From positions 107,186,350 to 107,250,349 of the forward strand of contig CM060979.1 in assembly GCA_030765065.1 (NCBI GenBank): a stretch of 64,000 nucleotides of DNA. Direction: 5' to 3'. Within the stretch, counting starts at the first letter, position 1. Each line of letters begins with the position of its first letter. The stretch is from Deroplatys truncata. Taxonomy: Eukaryota; Arthropoda; Insecta; Mantodea; Mantidae. Both the position numbers and the translations under genes were made by a program. Below are positions 46,379 to 58,470 of the stretch, in pieces. The notes beneath the pieces are model-generated. The model was not told where the DNA came from and ran no database searches. It saw only the letters and a program-made list of their open reading frames with translations.

Positions 46379-49300
46379 ATAACTTTGGCCTCTTCTTAAT
46401 AAGGCTTCAAATAAAAACCTATCAACTTCAGGCATAAACTTCAACATTGCCTTGAAAGACTTAATCTTGTTTGGTGGGATTGTTGTTAAGATTTTGGCTG
46501 GTTTTGGTATTGGTATTTCATCAAATTCTGTGGAGTTTCTTGAAATGATTTATAAACATTTCAAATTAACGTTAATATATTCTTTCTCGCTGTGACTCTG
46601 TTTCCATTGTAAGCATGTGAGTGACTGAGGGAATTTACGAGATGTCACTTTTATAATTGAAAAGCTTGGAGCAAACTTAAAAGTTATAAAATTCATGGGG
46701 TTGCATCTACAAAATGGTGTATGGTTTCCTTTTACAGGCTGATTTGAGTAGGCGCAGCAGGGAAACTGGTAAATAAAGCTCTCCTTTTGATAAACCTCTT
46801 TCTAGGCAGCTGTGAACAGTCAATTTTCAGGAGTACAGAATTTTATAGTTATGTTTTGGATGATTGCTAGCTTGCTTCTCACACTTAATAAACCTTAATC
46901 ATTTTAAGGAATGTACCTTTACCATATACATACAACTTTGTCAATTCATACATACAAACACTTTATTACTATAGCGTTCTAAGTATACATAGAACTTTGA
47001 AACTCTCAGAAAAGAACAAAATCCACATACAACCAAATTAAAACAGCTATTATGTTTATACCAACAAGTGCTGTCACCTTCTGATAATATTATGAAGTAC
47101 AGCTCAAATAATACAAATTTTAGCAATAAAATTTTAATTTCTGAATTTTCCTGACATAGAACCTTGTAATATTGAGCCAGCGACATGTGATTTTGCAAAC
47201 TTTATACATGCTACATTCTGTCTGCAAAGTGAATAGCATGTGATTATGATAATTTTATACATTTTATAAGCTACACAGCTTACTACGGATGCTTACAAGA
47301 AACTTTACACTTTGTTGGAGTCTGTAAGTCAGGGAATGCTCAAAGTCCATCATAAACTCGTATTAAAAGTGTGTTTCTAGTAATGCAGAAGAGAAACAAA
47401 ACCTCAAAGGCTAGGTTCAGATAGAAGGGGCGAAGGATACTAAAGACACTCACAATTCCTAATTCAGAAGACACTGAGTCTATTACAAGACCAACAGTGA
47501 TGGTGAAACACATTTTGTGCTGAAGGTACCATCAACAGTAATTTTAATTTATCTGCATATCGTATAGGAATAATGTTGGTACCCAAGATATTTAACATGA
47601 TTTTTCATTATTTGGTAACAAAGAAAAACTGTTAACAAGTTGTCGGGGACAGACTGCACTCGTAAGAAAGGCTTCTTATGGTTTCATTCTGTTGAAGGCG
47701 AGTACAAAATGAATATATTTAAAGCTCATAATTTCGAGACATTTGATTTGTTTAAAAATGCAATAAATAAGCTTTGCAAAACTAAAATTAATAGTATAAA
47801 TAAGCTATGTTTTGAGGCAGTATTTTTTATACTTAAATGATATCAGTCTAATTATATAATATAAAATATAATAACAGCCCGCCTTAAAGCAATATGTGTA
47901 TAATATAATACATAAAGTGTATATAAAAGTCATTGTATTATATTTATATTTATGTACATGAATAATAATGTTACGTGAATGTATTAAGTAATTTAACAAT
48001 GTAGGAGCTGTGAGAATAGAAGCCGAAAGTTGCTAACAATGAGGTAACCTTGAGGCAATAATGAATTGGAAAGTTTAATTATGCTACTAATAATTCTTGG
48101 AACAATAATGTAATATTTAAAACAGTTTATAAATAGCCAATCAACAACTAGAAAAAGCTTAAGTCAAATAAAACTATTCTATTGGAGTATGATTAGCCAA
48201 TCAGAAACTTGAAATATAGAAATTTACAAATTTAAGCGGTAAACGCCAAACGCTAGAAGATAGCGTACCTGAACAGTTCGTTTGCTCGGTACGTATTCAG
48301 TGTGAGACATAAAGAAAATTCATTACGGCGAGAATATAAAGTTTACGTGTTAAATAGTACAAGTAAAAATAATCTCACAGCTCTACAGTAGGATATATCA
48401 GCGAAGTGTTATTTAACGGTGAGAAGGAATAATAAAAGGAGTGAAGTAAAAAAATTATAATTTACGTAAGTCTTATTCTTTAGCCACACCAAGACCTGCA
48501 AAGAGATACGTTTTCTGCAAATTAATACTGACGCAGCCGAGGAATACATAATTATAATATTTAAATAAACATTAAAATACAAACGTCGTATCGTACGTGG
48601 GGCTGCAACGACCTCAAGTTTGGTGCCCAAAGCGTGGTGCTAATAATTTAAAGATACTCTACTTCAGTTTTAATAAAGATTAAGCTAGTCTAACGCTTAC
48701 TGCATAGAGTATAATTTTTAATGTTCGTCGTAGCACTATTTCAAGAACATTTCAGCGTGCATTAAACGTTTTCGCATCACCCACTACAAGTTTGGTATTC
48801 TGACCAAGCAAAGAATCAGTTATTGTTACAATGGCTCTATATTTCATAGAAAAATATCCTAACTGTAGGGAAATAGCTTATTGCACTGAAATAAAGACTG
48901 AAATCCTCTTAAAGTTGGTCAGCTTATTCATACCTACTCCAATTATAAATCGATATATACTGTTTGAAAATTTTAAGTACAATTGCACCCAGAAGCGTCA
49001 TTGTAGTTTCTGCTTGGGCGGGGGGGAAGGGGAAAGATTGCCTGAAACAGTTTCCCGAATTTTTATGTGAATTTTAACGACACATTTAGCTTAAAAGAAA
49101 ATAATCTTTTACTTCTCAAATGTGAACTATTTATATTAAAAGTACAGTGATCGTAGCCTTTCGTAAGGCTTTACCAGTAGCGTAATAATTTCTCATAACC
49201 TGGAAGGACAATTGACCCCCTGTCCCCTAAATTGTTACCGCTGATTGCACCTAGTGACGTAATAACTTCTGTTTCAAAGCACTTTGGTGGAAGAGCAAGT

Positions 49301-50554
49301 GAGTTTTACAACCAATGACAGTGGACTATTGAGATCAATAGAACCGGGTGATCAAATGGATGATCCTATGGTTTCAGACATAAAATGTGGCCTGGAGGAA
49401 AATAATGCCGTAGTAATGGTGCCGCTGTTTATTATTCATGTGTATTTATCTACAGATGAAGTAAATATACCTTCAAAATTGACAGTGTAAGAACTCATGT
49501 TGGTCATGGAATTCAGAGACTTAAAATTCATAACATTCTTCAGAAAGTTCCCACTGAACTATTACATTCCATTGGTGATATTGTTCACATGGGTTATGAC
49601 TAATCCACAAGCTCCACTCATTGCTGAGCAATAATATTGAGATACAATAAAAAATCCATAAAACTATGAATTTATTGTATATTCAATTGATGTGTAAGGA
49701 AGACCCATATTAGAACATATTGAAGTTACTGAATTAGTATTAGTAATCATAATAGTCGTAAGGTTTTCTGTGAACGTTTCTTCAATGACAAGCTCTTTGC
49801 ATCTCTAATGTCGAAAATCACTAAAGGTATGTATTGTATTTATTTTTCAGGAATACTGAAGTTTGTATTTAATTTAATTTAATAATATCAATATTTAACA
49901 CTTTTTTGAGATAATGTGTGAAATAAAACTGCCCCACTGACACTCGAGGATATCTTTGACTGAAATTTCAAATTCTAAACTAATAATATTAGCTTTCTGG
50001 AATTTATACTATATATTAATGCAAATATGTTAAATGCGAAATTTCATCCATTTTGCTGTAATGGTTTAAAACTTATGGATATTTTGTTTATTTTGCTACG
50101 TCCCTTGCGGAAAACAATTGAAAGTTTGGCCTGATATTGTAACCGAAAATTAAAAAAGTACACTTAGATGCATCTTACAAAAAAAAAACCTAGGGAAGTT
50201 CTTATTAATTGTACCTCTGTGAAATTGTGTGCCAAATTGCATTCCTCTTATCATAAAAAGTGTTCTACAAGAACCATTTTATAGAAAGAAAAATGCTGAA
50301 AATATCAATAAGGAGAAAACAGTGATTTAAGTTTTGAATGCATAACTCACATTCAAATCACCAATTTCATGGGTTGGACCATCAATTTCTTTGTCCTCTC
50401 CCCTTGTTACTGCTTTTTCTGCCTTTTTCTTCTTTAGTTGTTGCTTTCCTTTTGCAGAACTTCGCTTCTTACTTTGCATGAGCCGCGTCAAATCGCGTTG
50501 TGTTAAAGTTTTCTTCGCTGATGTTTCGCCTCCGATGTTTCGCTGTAGCTCCAT
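46379..50554 (-). CDS. Split gene, unrecognised basic protein (5' exons; 3' end not found)
   Basis: Exon 1 (50554-50351): ATG, 68 codons, MELQRNIGGETSAKKTLTQR then a Lys-rich stretch (KKKKAEK), donor AAT/GTGAGT, phase 0. Intron 1 is 86 bp with a T-rich tract and acceptor ttcttgtag. Exon 2 (50264-50215): 50 bases, NTFYDKRNAIWHTISQ plus AG, donor GTACAA, phase 2. Intron 2 is about 3.7 kb and holds an LTR and a transposase tail. Exon 3 (46538-46379): first base completes Arg, then NSTEFDEIPIPKP and KAMLKFMPEVDRFLFEALLR, donor GTATTA, phase 0. The agreement of three borders and phases is strong evidence for a real gene; 138 residues are visible. Exon 1 is basic and possibly nuclear (inference). 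Exon 3 has a Pro-rich strip and an amphipathic helical segment. I do not recognise the family, and unseen exons inside intron 2 are possible. Confidence 0.6.
47808..48640 (+). mobile_element. LTR-like sequence 1 with primer-binding site
   Basis: About 809 bp (TGTTTTGAGG... to ...ACCTCA at 48616), followed by TTTGGTGCCCAAAGCGTGG, which resembles a retrovirus/gypsy-type primer-binding site. It carries TTTATAAATAGCCAATCA (TATA-like, about 48129). The whole length matches 58692-59525 in inverted orientation, including GAGGTAACCTTGAG, GACGCAGCCGAGG and AGCCAATCA. No pol frame adjoins it. It lies in intron 2 of the minus-strand gene. Confidence 0.6.
49270..49633 (+). pseudogene. Harbinger/DDE_4-type transposase C-terminal fragment
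   Basis: Translations in two frames give FGGRAS then TNDSGLLRSIEPGDQMDD (catalytic D-x-G and GD-x-x-x-x-D blocks), LEENNAVVMVPLF, LSTDEVN, then VRTHVGHGIQRLKIHNIL and TNPQAPLIAEQ to a TAA at 49631. This order (ADRGF-like block, pPPF, qLs-eEv, RxHVERaIxRlK, LTNxQxPLI) is typical of DDE_Tnp_4/PIF-Harbinger proteins. The N-terminal half is missing and several frameshifts are present, so it is an inactive fragment. Confidence 0.65.
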
Positions 50555-50699
50555 TTATTTAAATATGCCGTTAAAGCCCTCCAGAGCCATAAATTTTTAA
50601 TTTATAACGCAATATTTGTTTAAAAAGCGAGTATAGTAATATGTTTAGAAAATCTACATAATGGTTATCACATCTGCCCCGTCATCATCCAGGCATGCC

Positions 50700-52430
50700 A
50701 TAACACGGATTATTTAACCTGGACCCACCCCATCATAAACCACAGACGGGATAGAGCACCAAGCGGGTCTAGCTTCATCCCACCAAAAGCATTTCCGTCT
50801 GTGAAACAGAGACAGAGAGCAGCTCTACTCGTACCGATTTTTTTTTTTCCTTTCTTTTTTTGAGGGGAACAAAGGAAAGAAGACAGGAAAGAGTAGGAGA
50901 AGGACAGCTGGACGTCACGAGGATTTTTGGAGTAACGCAGAAATGCAGCTACGTTAGTGCGGGATTTGTTTGCTGCCCCTACATAGGCAGCAGCAAGCAG
51001 TAAAGATGGGAAGGCAGGCTCTATAGTCATGAATGACACAAGGCCCTGGCTATAGCCGCAGCAAAGTATCGGATGGTTCGGAAAAAGGAATGGTAGAGAA
51101 GGAGAGGAGAGAATAAGCGTTAGGGTTAACTTTAATCATTAACTAAAGCAAAAGAGCTAGTACTTGGTGCTTTAGTTTCTGCGAGGTTAGCTAGCTCAAA
51201 GAACGTGCTGCTCCATGAAATTTCCTATTAGTTGGTAATTTGCATTGAGGATGTCGTGACTGGCCAGGATGAATTGGATACCAGTGGATAAGTTTTGGTA
51301 CATCTGATGGACTGCTTTAAGCAGTTTGAGATGAGTCATGGCGGCGAGGGAGGTGGCAGTTGTAGTTCTGTCCCTGGCTGTAGTGTTGCTGTTGGCTTAT
51401 ACGATACTGGCTAGAACAATGGGAATTAAGTGTCGGCGTTGGCGGTGCTGGTTTGGGCCTCAGCGTCTTTGAAGTACTTCTCGAGAATCTCCGGGTCTGC
51501 GTTGACTGCGATGTTCTCTATGCTGGTCTGTAGTTTGGTGAATCTCGCAGAGGCTGCGGCGAATTTCTAGTTATGGAGAGCTACTGGGTTTCGATGGCTG
51601 CGAGACGCTTGACTGCTGAGAGCCGGAGCGCCTCGTGTCGGTTACTGTAAGTGGCGAGCTGAGCTTCTATGGCAGCCTTGATTTCTTCAGCGAGGGCCTC
51701 TAATGTCGTCAGAAGAGAGACGGAGCTGTCCGAAGCGGACGCTTGTGCACATTTCGGTTGGTGCCGTGGTGTTTGGGCTGGCTATGGAGTCTGTTTTGTC
51801 GGCGGTGAGATAGCTGGACTGTTGTTCCCCTCCACAGGTGCGCAACGGAACATAAGGCAGGTGGTCTGGCCGCTAAAGTGGTCCGTGCGGTAGCATGTAG
51901 CACAGAATCTTGTCTACCCATTCAGAAGTCAGCGCTGGAGCGTCACAGTAGTGCTAGCGAGGAGTGCGGTGCAATGAGCCGCCGAATGGCCATAGAGATA
52001 ACGTTGGCGGTGTCCATATAGTTCTACTGGGCTCTAGTCGAAGTATTTGCCTATAGAAACCCATGATGGCCGTGAGGCTGCGGTGTAGTGTGCCCGTCCC
52101 GAAAGACAAGGCGCATCATTGGATTTGGTCCGCTTCTGCCGTGGATGCGACTGGGGCTTTACGACTGAGGATCATCTGCGTTGGGTCTCTTCAAGGAAGA
52201 GGTGCGGGCAGGTTTCTGTGTATGGGGGCTAATACTACATTTAAGTGGCCGTAGCGGCTGGTGGCCTCCCCTGTAGGAACAGTAGTAGTGGTGGAGAAGC
52301 TTCTGGGTGCGGCCAAATGCATGGTCGTTGGTTGCAGTGCAGGCAGGGATATGTTACTGCCGGCGACGGCGGCGTAGTTCCTGATGCGTCAGTTCTGGCG
52401 GTTTTGCTTAGGATGCACTACCAGTGGAGT
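50700..52430 (-). pseudogene. GC-rich island, possible decayed retroelement ORF (antisense)
   Basis: GC content rises sharply compared with the rest of the window. Minus-strand frames suggest protein. One near 51720-51600 reads LEALAEEIKAAIEAQL then HEALRLSAVKRLAAIET; the next, after a frame change near 51570, reads KFAAASARFTKLQTSIENIA then EILEKYFKDAEAQTS. Both look like an amphipathic, coiled-coil gag/ORF1-type region. Further 5' (52370-51900) the frames are Pro/Thr-rich with Cys/His pairs (PCLHCNQRPC). Many stops interrupt it. No reverse transcriptase was found, so the class is unknown; it could also be a host pseudogene. Confidence 0.35.
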
Positions 52431-52870
52431 TCGCCTGTGAATAAAATGTCTGCACGTTTTATGCGCCCCTGTGGAGTGTCTTTTGCAAATGCAGCATCAA
52501 TCAATCTTTTGTAAAACCTTACTCGGTCTCCAACATTCTTTTCTGTAAGAATAAGCTTTACTGGCTCTTAATAAGCATTCCTTCGCCAATCTGTGGACTT
52601 AGCGTAACGTCTGATAGTCGTCACGCCCACTTTCTTATTTCGGTTTTGAAAGTCATCTGAAAACTTATGTTTCTTCACTACACTTCTTATTCCCGTCACC
52701 TGGTTCAAACACAAATGTTTAACTCTGTTCTTACTTTTAGAAATAAATTTTGTTGGTCTGATCATCTTTGAACGTTTGTCACGTCGCCATCACCTTTCCT
52801 TCACTATTTTCTGACGGTGTTTCGATCAGCTTTCAACTTTCTCTCCTTTATTGATATGCTAGAATGATAA
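52430..52870 (-). pseudogene. Tc1-like transposase, N-terminal fragment
   Basis: Minus strand from about 52765: MIRPTKFISKSKNRVKHLCL, KKVGVTTIRRYAKSTDWRRN (second helix-turn-helix of Tc1-like proteins), EPVKLILTEKNVGDRVRFYK and ADILFTGE, the last resembling the FTDE block with the first catalytic Asp changed to Gly. Sequence identity to the family stops at about 52430, where the GC-rich island begins; the rest of the catalytic domain is absent. Sequence up to about 53100 may be its 5' non-coding end. Confidence 0.65.
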
Positions 52871-53169
52871 ATACATTGAATTTTAAACCTTAAATGCTCT
52901 CGTTGTGAGGGTGACATCTACAACAATCGAAAAATAACCCTTGGTGATGCTAAATGTTGCTTTAAATAAAAATTAATCGATGCACTGATGCACTCTGCAT
53001 GCATCACCATGTGTACCGTACGTTTCTCACTCCGGTGTGAAACTTATGGTCTAAATTGAGACTGTGCCAAAGAATTTTAAGACCACGTAACCCCCTTTTT
53101 GTAGTGAATGTGAAAGGATATATCGTGGAGATTAAGAAGTTATCATATTTTCAGCTTTGACTTACCTTT

Positions 53170-53420
53170 AATGATGAGAAATGACCATAGACGTAAACAG
53201 AGAAGAACAACTATTCAATTTCAAAGCAGCGCTTCTTCACATGCGTACTGTTAAGCAATACAACAATGCCACGGATGAAAACTGTTCCGCCTGGCACCTT
53301 GATATGTGTGCCAACGTTAATAACGAGCATAGGCGCGCGTATTTTAACTTACTGCCAAATGATTTTAATAGCAAAAAATGCAGCAGGGGTGAGAAACCTC
53401 GGACCACCCTGTACAACTAA
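53170..53420. other. Possible transposon end
   Basis: The plus strand ends GGACCACCCTGTACAAC near 53402-53418, a common type of DNA-transposon terminus (complement GTTGTACAGGGTGGTCC). The other end was not found. The 79-codon frame across it has no recognised motif. Confidence 0.25.
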
Positions 53421-53461
53421 AAGCGTAACGATTAATGGATTCACTTTATAGCCCAATTTTT

Positions 53462-54308
53462 ACTTTCTCTACCATGTACATAGTAGGTGAATGTATTGCA
53501 TTCCACCCAAAAATTCATACCGAGATTTCACCGGAAATACATATTTTGAGACCCCTCGAATCAAAACAAAAAGTATTCTTAGAAAAAGGTCCGTGTGTGT
53601 TTGTTTGTGTGCGTCGAAAAATCGGATAAATACCAAACTTGGTATTCAGATTCAGTATCTTCCAAAGATGCGACACGTATTTCAAGAAAATCTTCACAAC
53701 CCAGGGGGGATTTTGGAAGCTGGAAGATTTTTCAACATTTTTTATTTTCTAAAAATGGCTCGTAACGATTGTGTTTTAAATGGCATACTTTAAAAATATG
53801 TGTATATCTTGAATTTTCTGGGAATAGCCTGTGAAGTCCACTTCGTTCAAAAGAAAATTGTATAATATTGTATAACTGGTAAACCTTAATTAATAGGCGA
53901 AAGCGTATATCACAAAAAATGTAGATCTCTTTAAAACATAATTTACTTCAAATAAGCTATTTTGTTCATAAGCCATTTATGAGATATCCACAATCAAAGG
54001 TTCGAATTGTTCATTTCTTGGTTATTCTGTTAGTCCTGTCAACATTCACTTGTTTCTCGCGATTGCATGGAAACAGTATGGAATTTTAAGGCAGCGTATA
54101 GTGTCCACTTCTTGAATATTTGAGTATCGCTATTTTCTTTTTATCTATAAGGAAATGTGCATTGAGTTATTTCTGTAAAGGCTTATTTGGTCTTAAACAT
54201 GTAGTAGACAGAGAAATAAGTTTTAATACATTGTTATAAAGCTCAATTCGTGTACGCACTAATAAACGGCAGAGGGTAGAGAAAGTCATGTGTAGGTATC
54301 AAATCAGA
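53462..54308 (-). mobile_element. HINE-like element, copy G (subfamily 2, complete)
   Basis: From ACTTTCTCTACCATG at 53462 to GTAGAGAAAGTCATG...ATCAGA at 54308. It has the GTGTGTGTTTGTTTGTG microsatellite at about 53593 and the subfamily 2 marker TTTCTCGCGATTGCATGG at about 54053. Terminal repeats are well kept. Confidence 0.85.
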
Positions 54309-56941
54309 TTTTTCTGTGTGTATCTATGGGGTTTCATTCAGCTTGAAGAAACACCAAGATGTTTCACCTTTTGGGCTTGTGTTACGTAGAGGGATGCTGT
54401 CAATTGACATGCAGTGTCTTAGGATGGCAAAAATTGCCTTTTAAAAAGGCTCTCTGTGGGCTTTAGCAATGGTAGTAGATGGCGAGTAATAAAATTTTCT
54501 GATAAAGCAATAACTGAACTTTTTTTAAACAAAAAAAAACAAATTTTTGTTCCAAACTCTAAAATTTTAGTCATATGTATCCTTAATATACATTCATCTC
54601 GTCTTATTTACAATAATACACATGGAAATTATTCTACGTATATAAAACATTACACAATTGAAGACCTCAGCAATACATTAAAAGCCGCCACTATGTCCAA
54701 CAAGTATGACTGTGTTTTATATATATGCTTCAATATGAATTTCTGATTAAATACAAAGCATTAATGTTCCATCCCCATTTATTGTTGCTTTTATAGAATA
54801 TGGGACACGTTATCTCTCAAACCTTTCAGCTTTCCCATTCAATAAAACTAATCCATCAGGGCTGGCACACAGATATGACCGTGTAATATTAATCACTAAG
54901 CCAAAATCAGCAATAGTTTTGTTGTATAACTCTTTATAATATTTTCTAGAGCAGATCTGTCCATCCCATCCCCTAACAATTCACATTCCTTAACCTTCTG
55001 GTGTTCAGTTATGTGTCATGTAAGTGTTCATCTTTTTCCATAGTCTTTACACAGTTTTTATGTTAGCAGAGATTCTTATTTCACGTTAACTAAACCATTT
55101 ATTTGATCGTGACTATTTCGTTATTTCATTACACATATTTATAACCTAAATTTCATTAAATACCACATACTTTTATAGATAATCCTACAGTAATTCTTAA
55201 AAAATGGTGACAAAGTAGGCCCATAGTACAAGTGTATATTTTTGTCATTCATTCTGTGAGTTTGCTTTTTTCAGGTACTTTATGCTTAACAGTTCTAAAT
55301 ACTTCAGAGTTTTCTTTATAATAATGAATATAAGCACAGAGCTTTTCCACAAATATCAATAGGTTTCAGTTCCATCTTTGGCTTCTTTCTTAGGAATAAT
55401 TTTTCATTTTTTTCTCTTACTATATTTTACCTTTCCTGCTTTTTCAATTCTTGGTGCGTTCAGGTACAGATAGATCTGTTCTTTATTAAGTTCACTCTGT
55501 ATTAATAAACAATAGCACAATATGTTGGCATTTACCTGAGGATCCAACAGGACACTCACATTTCTTGAATCATGGACTTATGATCAAATTTAAAATTAAT
55601 ATGATACTAATAATGAAAGTAAATGTAGCTAAGTTTCTTTATATTTTTGTAACTGCAAAAATGTATTAAACATGCAATGCAGTAAGCTAACTGTGTGTTT
55701 CAGTGAAATATCTATATCTTCAATTTAAGCTTTCTAGATTCAATATTCATTTATTTAAGTTGTGTAGTTCATCCTGTGCAATGCAGATTGCCTTTTAAGT
55801 CAAATATTACTAATACCTTAACAAATAATTTAAAGAATAATGAAATAAAATAGTAACACAGAGCTTTTTCAGAAAGCTAAAATTGTAATTAGTGAAAAGA
55901 TAATAAACTTTTAAGTACAGAAGATAAACTATTTACTTTAATCTAAGTTACTAAAGTTATATATATATAAATGACTTCCTAAAATTTGTAAAGAACGCTT
56001 ATTTTACAACAAAGCTACTTCAAGATACGAGTCTTAGGCAATGAAACTTTTTTTGAAAACCAGAAACTTGAAGTACGCCTTGAATAATTTCATGAGATAA
56101 TAGCTATACATTGTAAAATTCAGAACAAGCACTTTTGAAAGTATAAATTATACTTTTGTACAAGAAGACAAATAAATTATAAAATAAGTACTTGTTTTTA
56201 CATGTTATGTGGTAAGTGACCGATGTTTATGACATTTCCTGTGACTAAGCTGTTATAACGTACAGACTGGCTTTTGGAAAAATTAATAACGCAACCGCTT
56301 TCACAAAGTAATTCGTCCTTCTTTTTGGCACTTGGTCGGTCACTGTTATATTTAATTGCTTCAAAGCCTGCTTTGATTACAAGTCTGACATTGTAGTTCA
56401 CGAAATACAGCGGGAAATTTTTTCACTGCTGCAGTGAGGGAACACAACGCATTAACCTACACGTATCCCCGCCAGAGGCGCTTTCCTAGCTTCATGCCCG
56501 GAGCCTAAGCCATTGTAGCGGTTTCTAAAGGAATTAACTAGGTACAACTTGGAAGCGAGAACCAAATATTTTATTTTTATTGCATTAGACAAAAAAATAC
56601 AAACGTAGGACTATTATAATGGATGGTTATAGTTGTATTTTGTGTGTGTTTGTATGGGTGTGGTTGTGAAATATTACTTCTCTGCTTTTCCGTTTTGTTT
56701 TTTTCGCGTTTCATTCTGCTATGCAAACGTATTATAATCATATTATTTACTGAAGAACACTTCAAACCTGTGCTTCGGTATGATATGGAGAACCTCTTGA
56801 TGTTTTCTCAAATAAAAACAACGTAATCGCTACCACCAAACTAAAACACTGCGGAGTCTCATATGATTCTGAAAATAATTGTTGCAGAGCAATGAATTTT
56901 TGTGAAAAGTGGGTGATATAAAATCTGGTTTGTTTTAAAAA
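54309..56941. other. AT-rich intergenic DNA, no supported gene
   Basis: A 96-codon plus-strand frame (54456) and a 67-codon minus-strand frame (56401-56198; YNSLVTGNVINIGHLP) lack recognised motifs. A short GC-richer patch at about 56440-56500 precedes the latter on its own strand, but I found no acceptable start codon or splice acceptor. Confidence 0.4.
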
Positions 56942-57110
56942 TCTGGTATGTTGTACTCACACGATTTATTTTTCACGATCTTCTACAAACTATTCCACAC
57001 TTTATATGTAGTAAATTTTTGCCTATCTCTTACGGTTTTGCGGTTATATAAAACTCATTCAGAATAAACATGGCTTCACAGGCTATTACCAGGAATACCA
57101 AGATATACAG
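56942..57110 (+). mobile_element. HINE-like element, copy H (internally deleted)
   Basis: Left terminus TCTGGTATGTTGTACTCAC, then TCTACAAACTATT, then a jump to TAGTAAATTTTTGCCTATCT and ACCAAGATATACAG. The second half is missing. Confidence 0.6.
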
Positions 57111-57509
57111 GCTGGAAGGTTAGATCATCCTTGAACAGATGACTCTTTATAATGATATAACAAAACATCGTATTGTAGTTTTGCAGTTTTCAAAGTTGTT
57201 TTTTGGAAAAAGCGAAGATTGCTTAATATTAATTATCTTTTAAATAAATATATTACAAAACAAGCAGTTTTCGAATATTCTTAGAGGAGATTGAAAAATA
57301 AATATTTTCTGCATGTTTAAATACATTTTGAATTAAAACAATTCGCATACTTACTGTTGTTATAAGTTTTCGAAATTTGTCTCAGTTGAATCTACACAGA
57401 TTGTCACAAGACTACACATAATGTAATATCAAAAGAAACGCACTTCAACTGTTGTTTATTGCGATTATGGGTTGTTTTCGAAATGCGGATTATCAGTTCC
57501 AAAACGGCT

Positions 57510-58470
57510 CACTTTACTAATGCCGAGTATCTTGAAACGCTACTCATTTACGGTGAATGTTGCAAGAGAATTTATCGAGAAAGATTTCCAAATAGATGAG
57601 AACCACATCATAGGACATTTGTTTTCATCTCTCAAAGAATTTTAGATACAGGAAGGAGTTGGTCAAAGAAATATTGCACAAGAAGAAATCCTTTACTTGG
57701 GGAGGAAGATCCTGAGAGCAGCAGCCGTGGTATAGCTCGCGCTATTGCCGTATCCCTTTGGAATGTTTTGAGAACACCAAAAGAAGAATTGCTATTCCCT
57801 TACTGAGTGCATCAAATATCTCTCTGAAATAGATTATGTGCCATTATCTTAAAATTCTTGCAATGGATGAAGCAACGTTTACCAGAAATGGAGAAACTAA
57901 TTACCACAATGCACACACCTGGGCTTACGACAATCCACACACAATAAGATAAGACAGCTTACAGCACAATTTACTGTAAATGTTTGGTCAGGAATTATAG
58001 GAAACACTTTAATCGTTACGTGGATTCTATCTCTGGTTTTGACGGGAGACATTTATCTCTAGTTTCTTCAAGAAACGTTATTATTTCTGCTTGAGGATAT
58101 TCTCCTGACAGTAAGAAATGATATGTAGCTATTACATGACAGAGTACCTCCGCATGTAAGTAGAACGTGTGTCGCCATCTACGCAACACCTGCATAGAAC
58201 GCTGGATCGCTCGGAATGGACCAATAAGATGGCCACCAGGATCGGCAGATCAAAGCCAATCGTTTTTATCTTTGTGACGATATGAAAATTCGCGTATACA
58301 TTACAGAAGTGTCTGATGTGGAAACGTTGCAAGAAAGAATAATTGAACAGCGGAAGAAATACAAAACAATCCGCACATACCTCGTAGAGTGCAGCAGAAT
58401 TGGAGAAACCGTTGTGAAGCATGTTGTGTTAGCAAGGGTGCACATTTTGAACAATTTTTATAAACATTAA
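57510..58470 (+). pseudogene. Tc1/mariner-superfamily transposase, old relic
   Basis: Blocks occur in order over several frames: YLETLLIYGECCKRIYRERF with EPHHRTF (N-terminal DNA-binding part), MDEATFTRNGETNYHNAHTW (first catalytic block), FTVNVWSGIIGNTLI, LLHDRVPPHVSRT (equivalent of HDGAPxH, second Asp kept) and a C-terminal VETLQERIIEQRKK stretch. It is the same family as the 13.85-kb element but much more diverged, with many stops. No clear terminal repeats were found. Confidence 0.7.

Noticed and set aside
47420-47530. Possible 66-base minus-strand exon (HKMCFTITVGLVIDSV) inside intron 2 of the unrecognised gene
   Set aside because: Acceptor and donor are acceptable but the protein looks like random hydrophobic translation, and nothing else supports it. 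It remains possible because it is phase 0-0.
47640-47840. 66-codon plus-strand frame beside LTR 1
   Set aside because: No recognised motif, no matching frame beside LTR 2, and it overlaps the presumed LTR start.
54456-54746. 96-codon plus-strand frame
   Set aside because: AT-rich, no motif, promoter or splice context, and no support beyond length.
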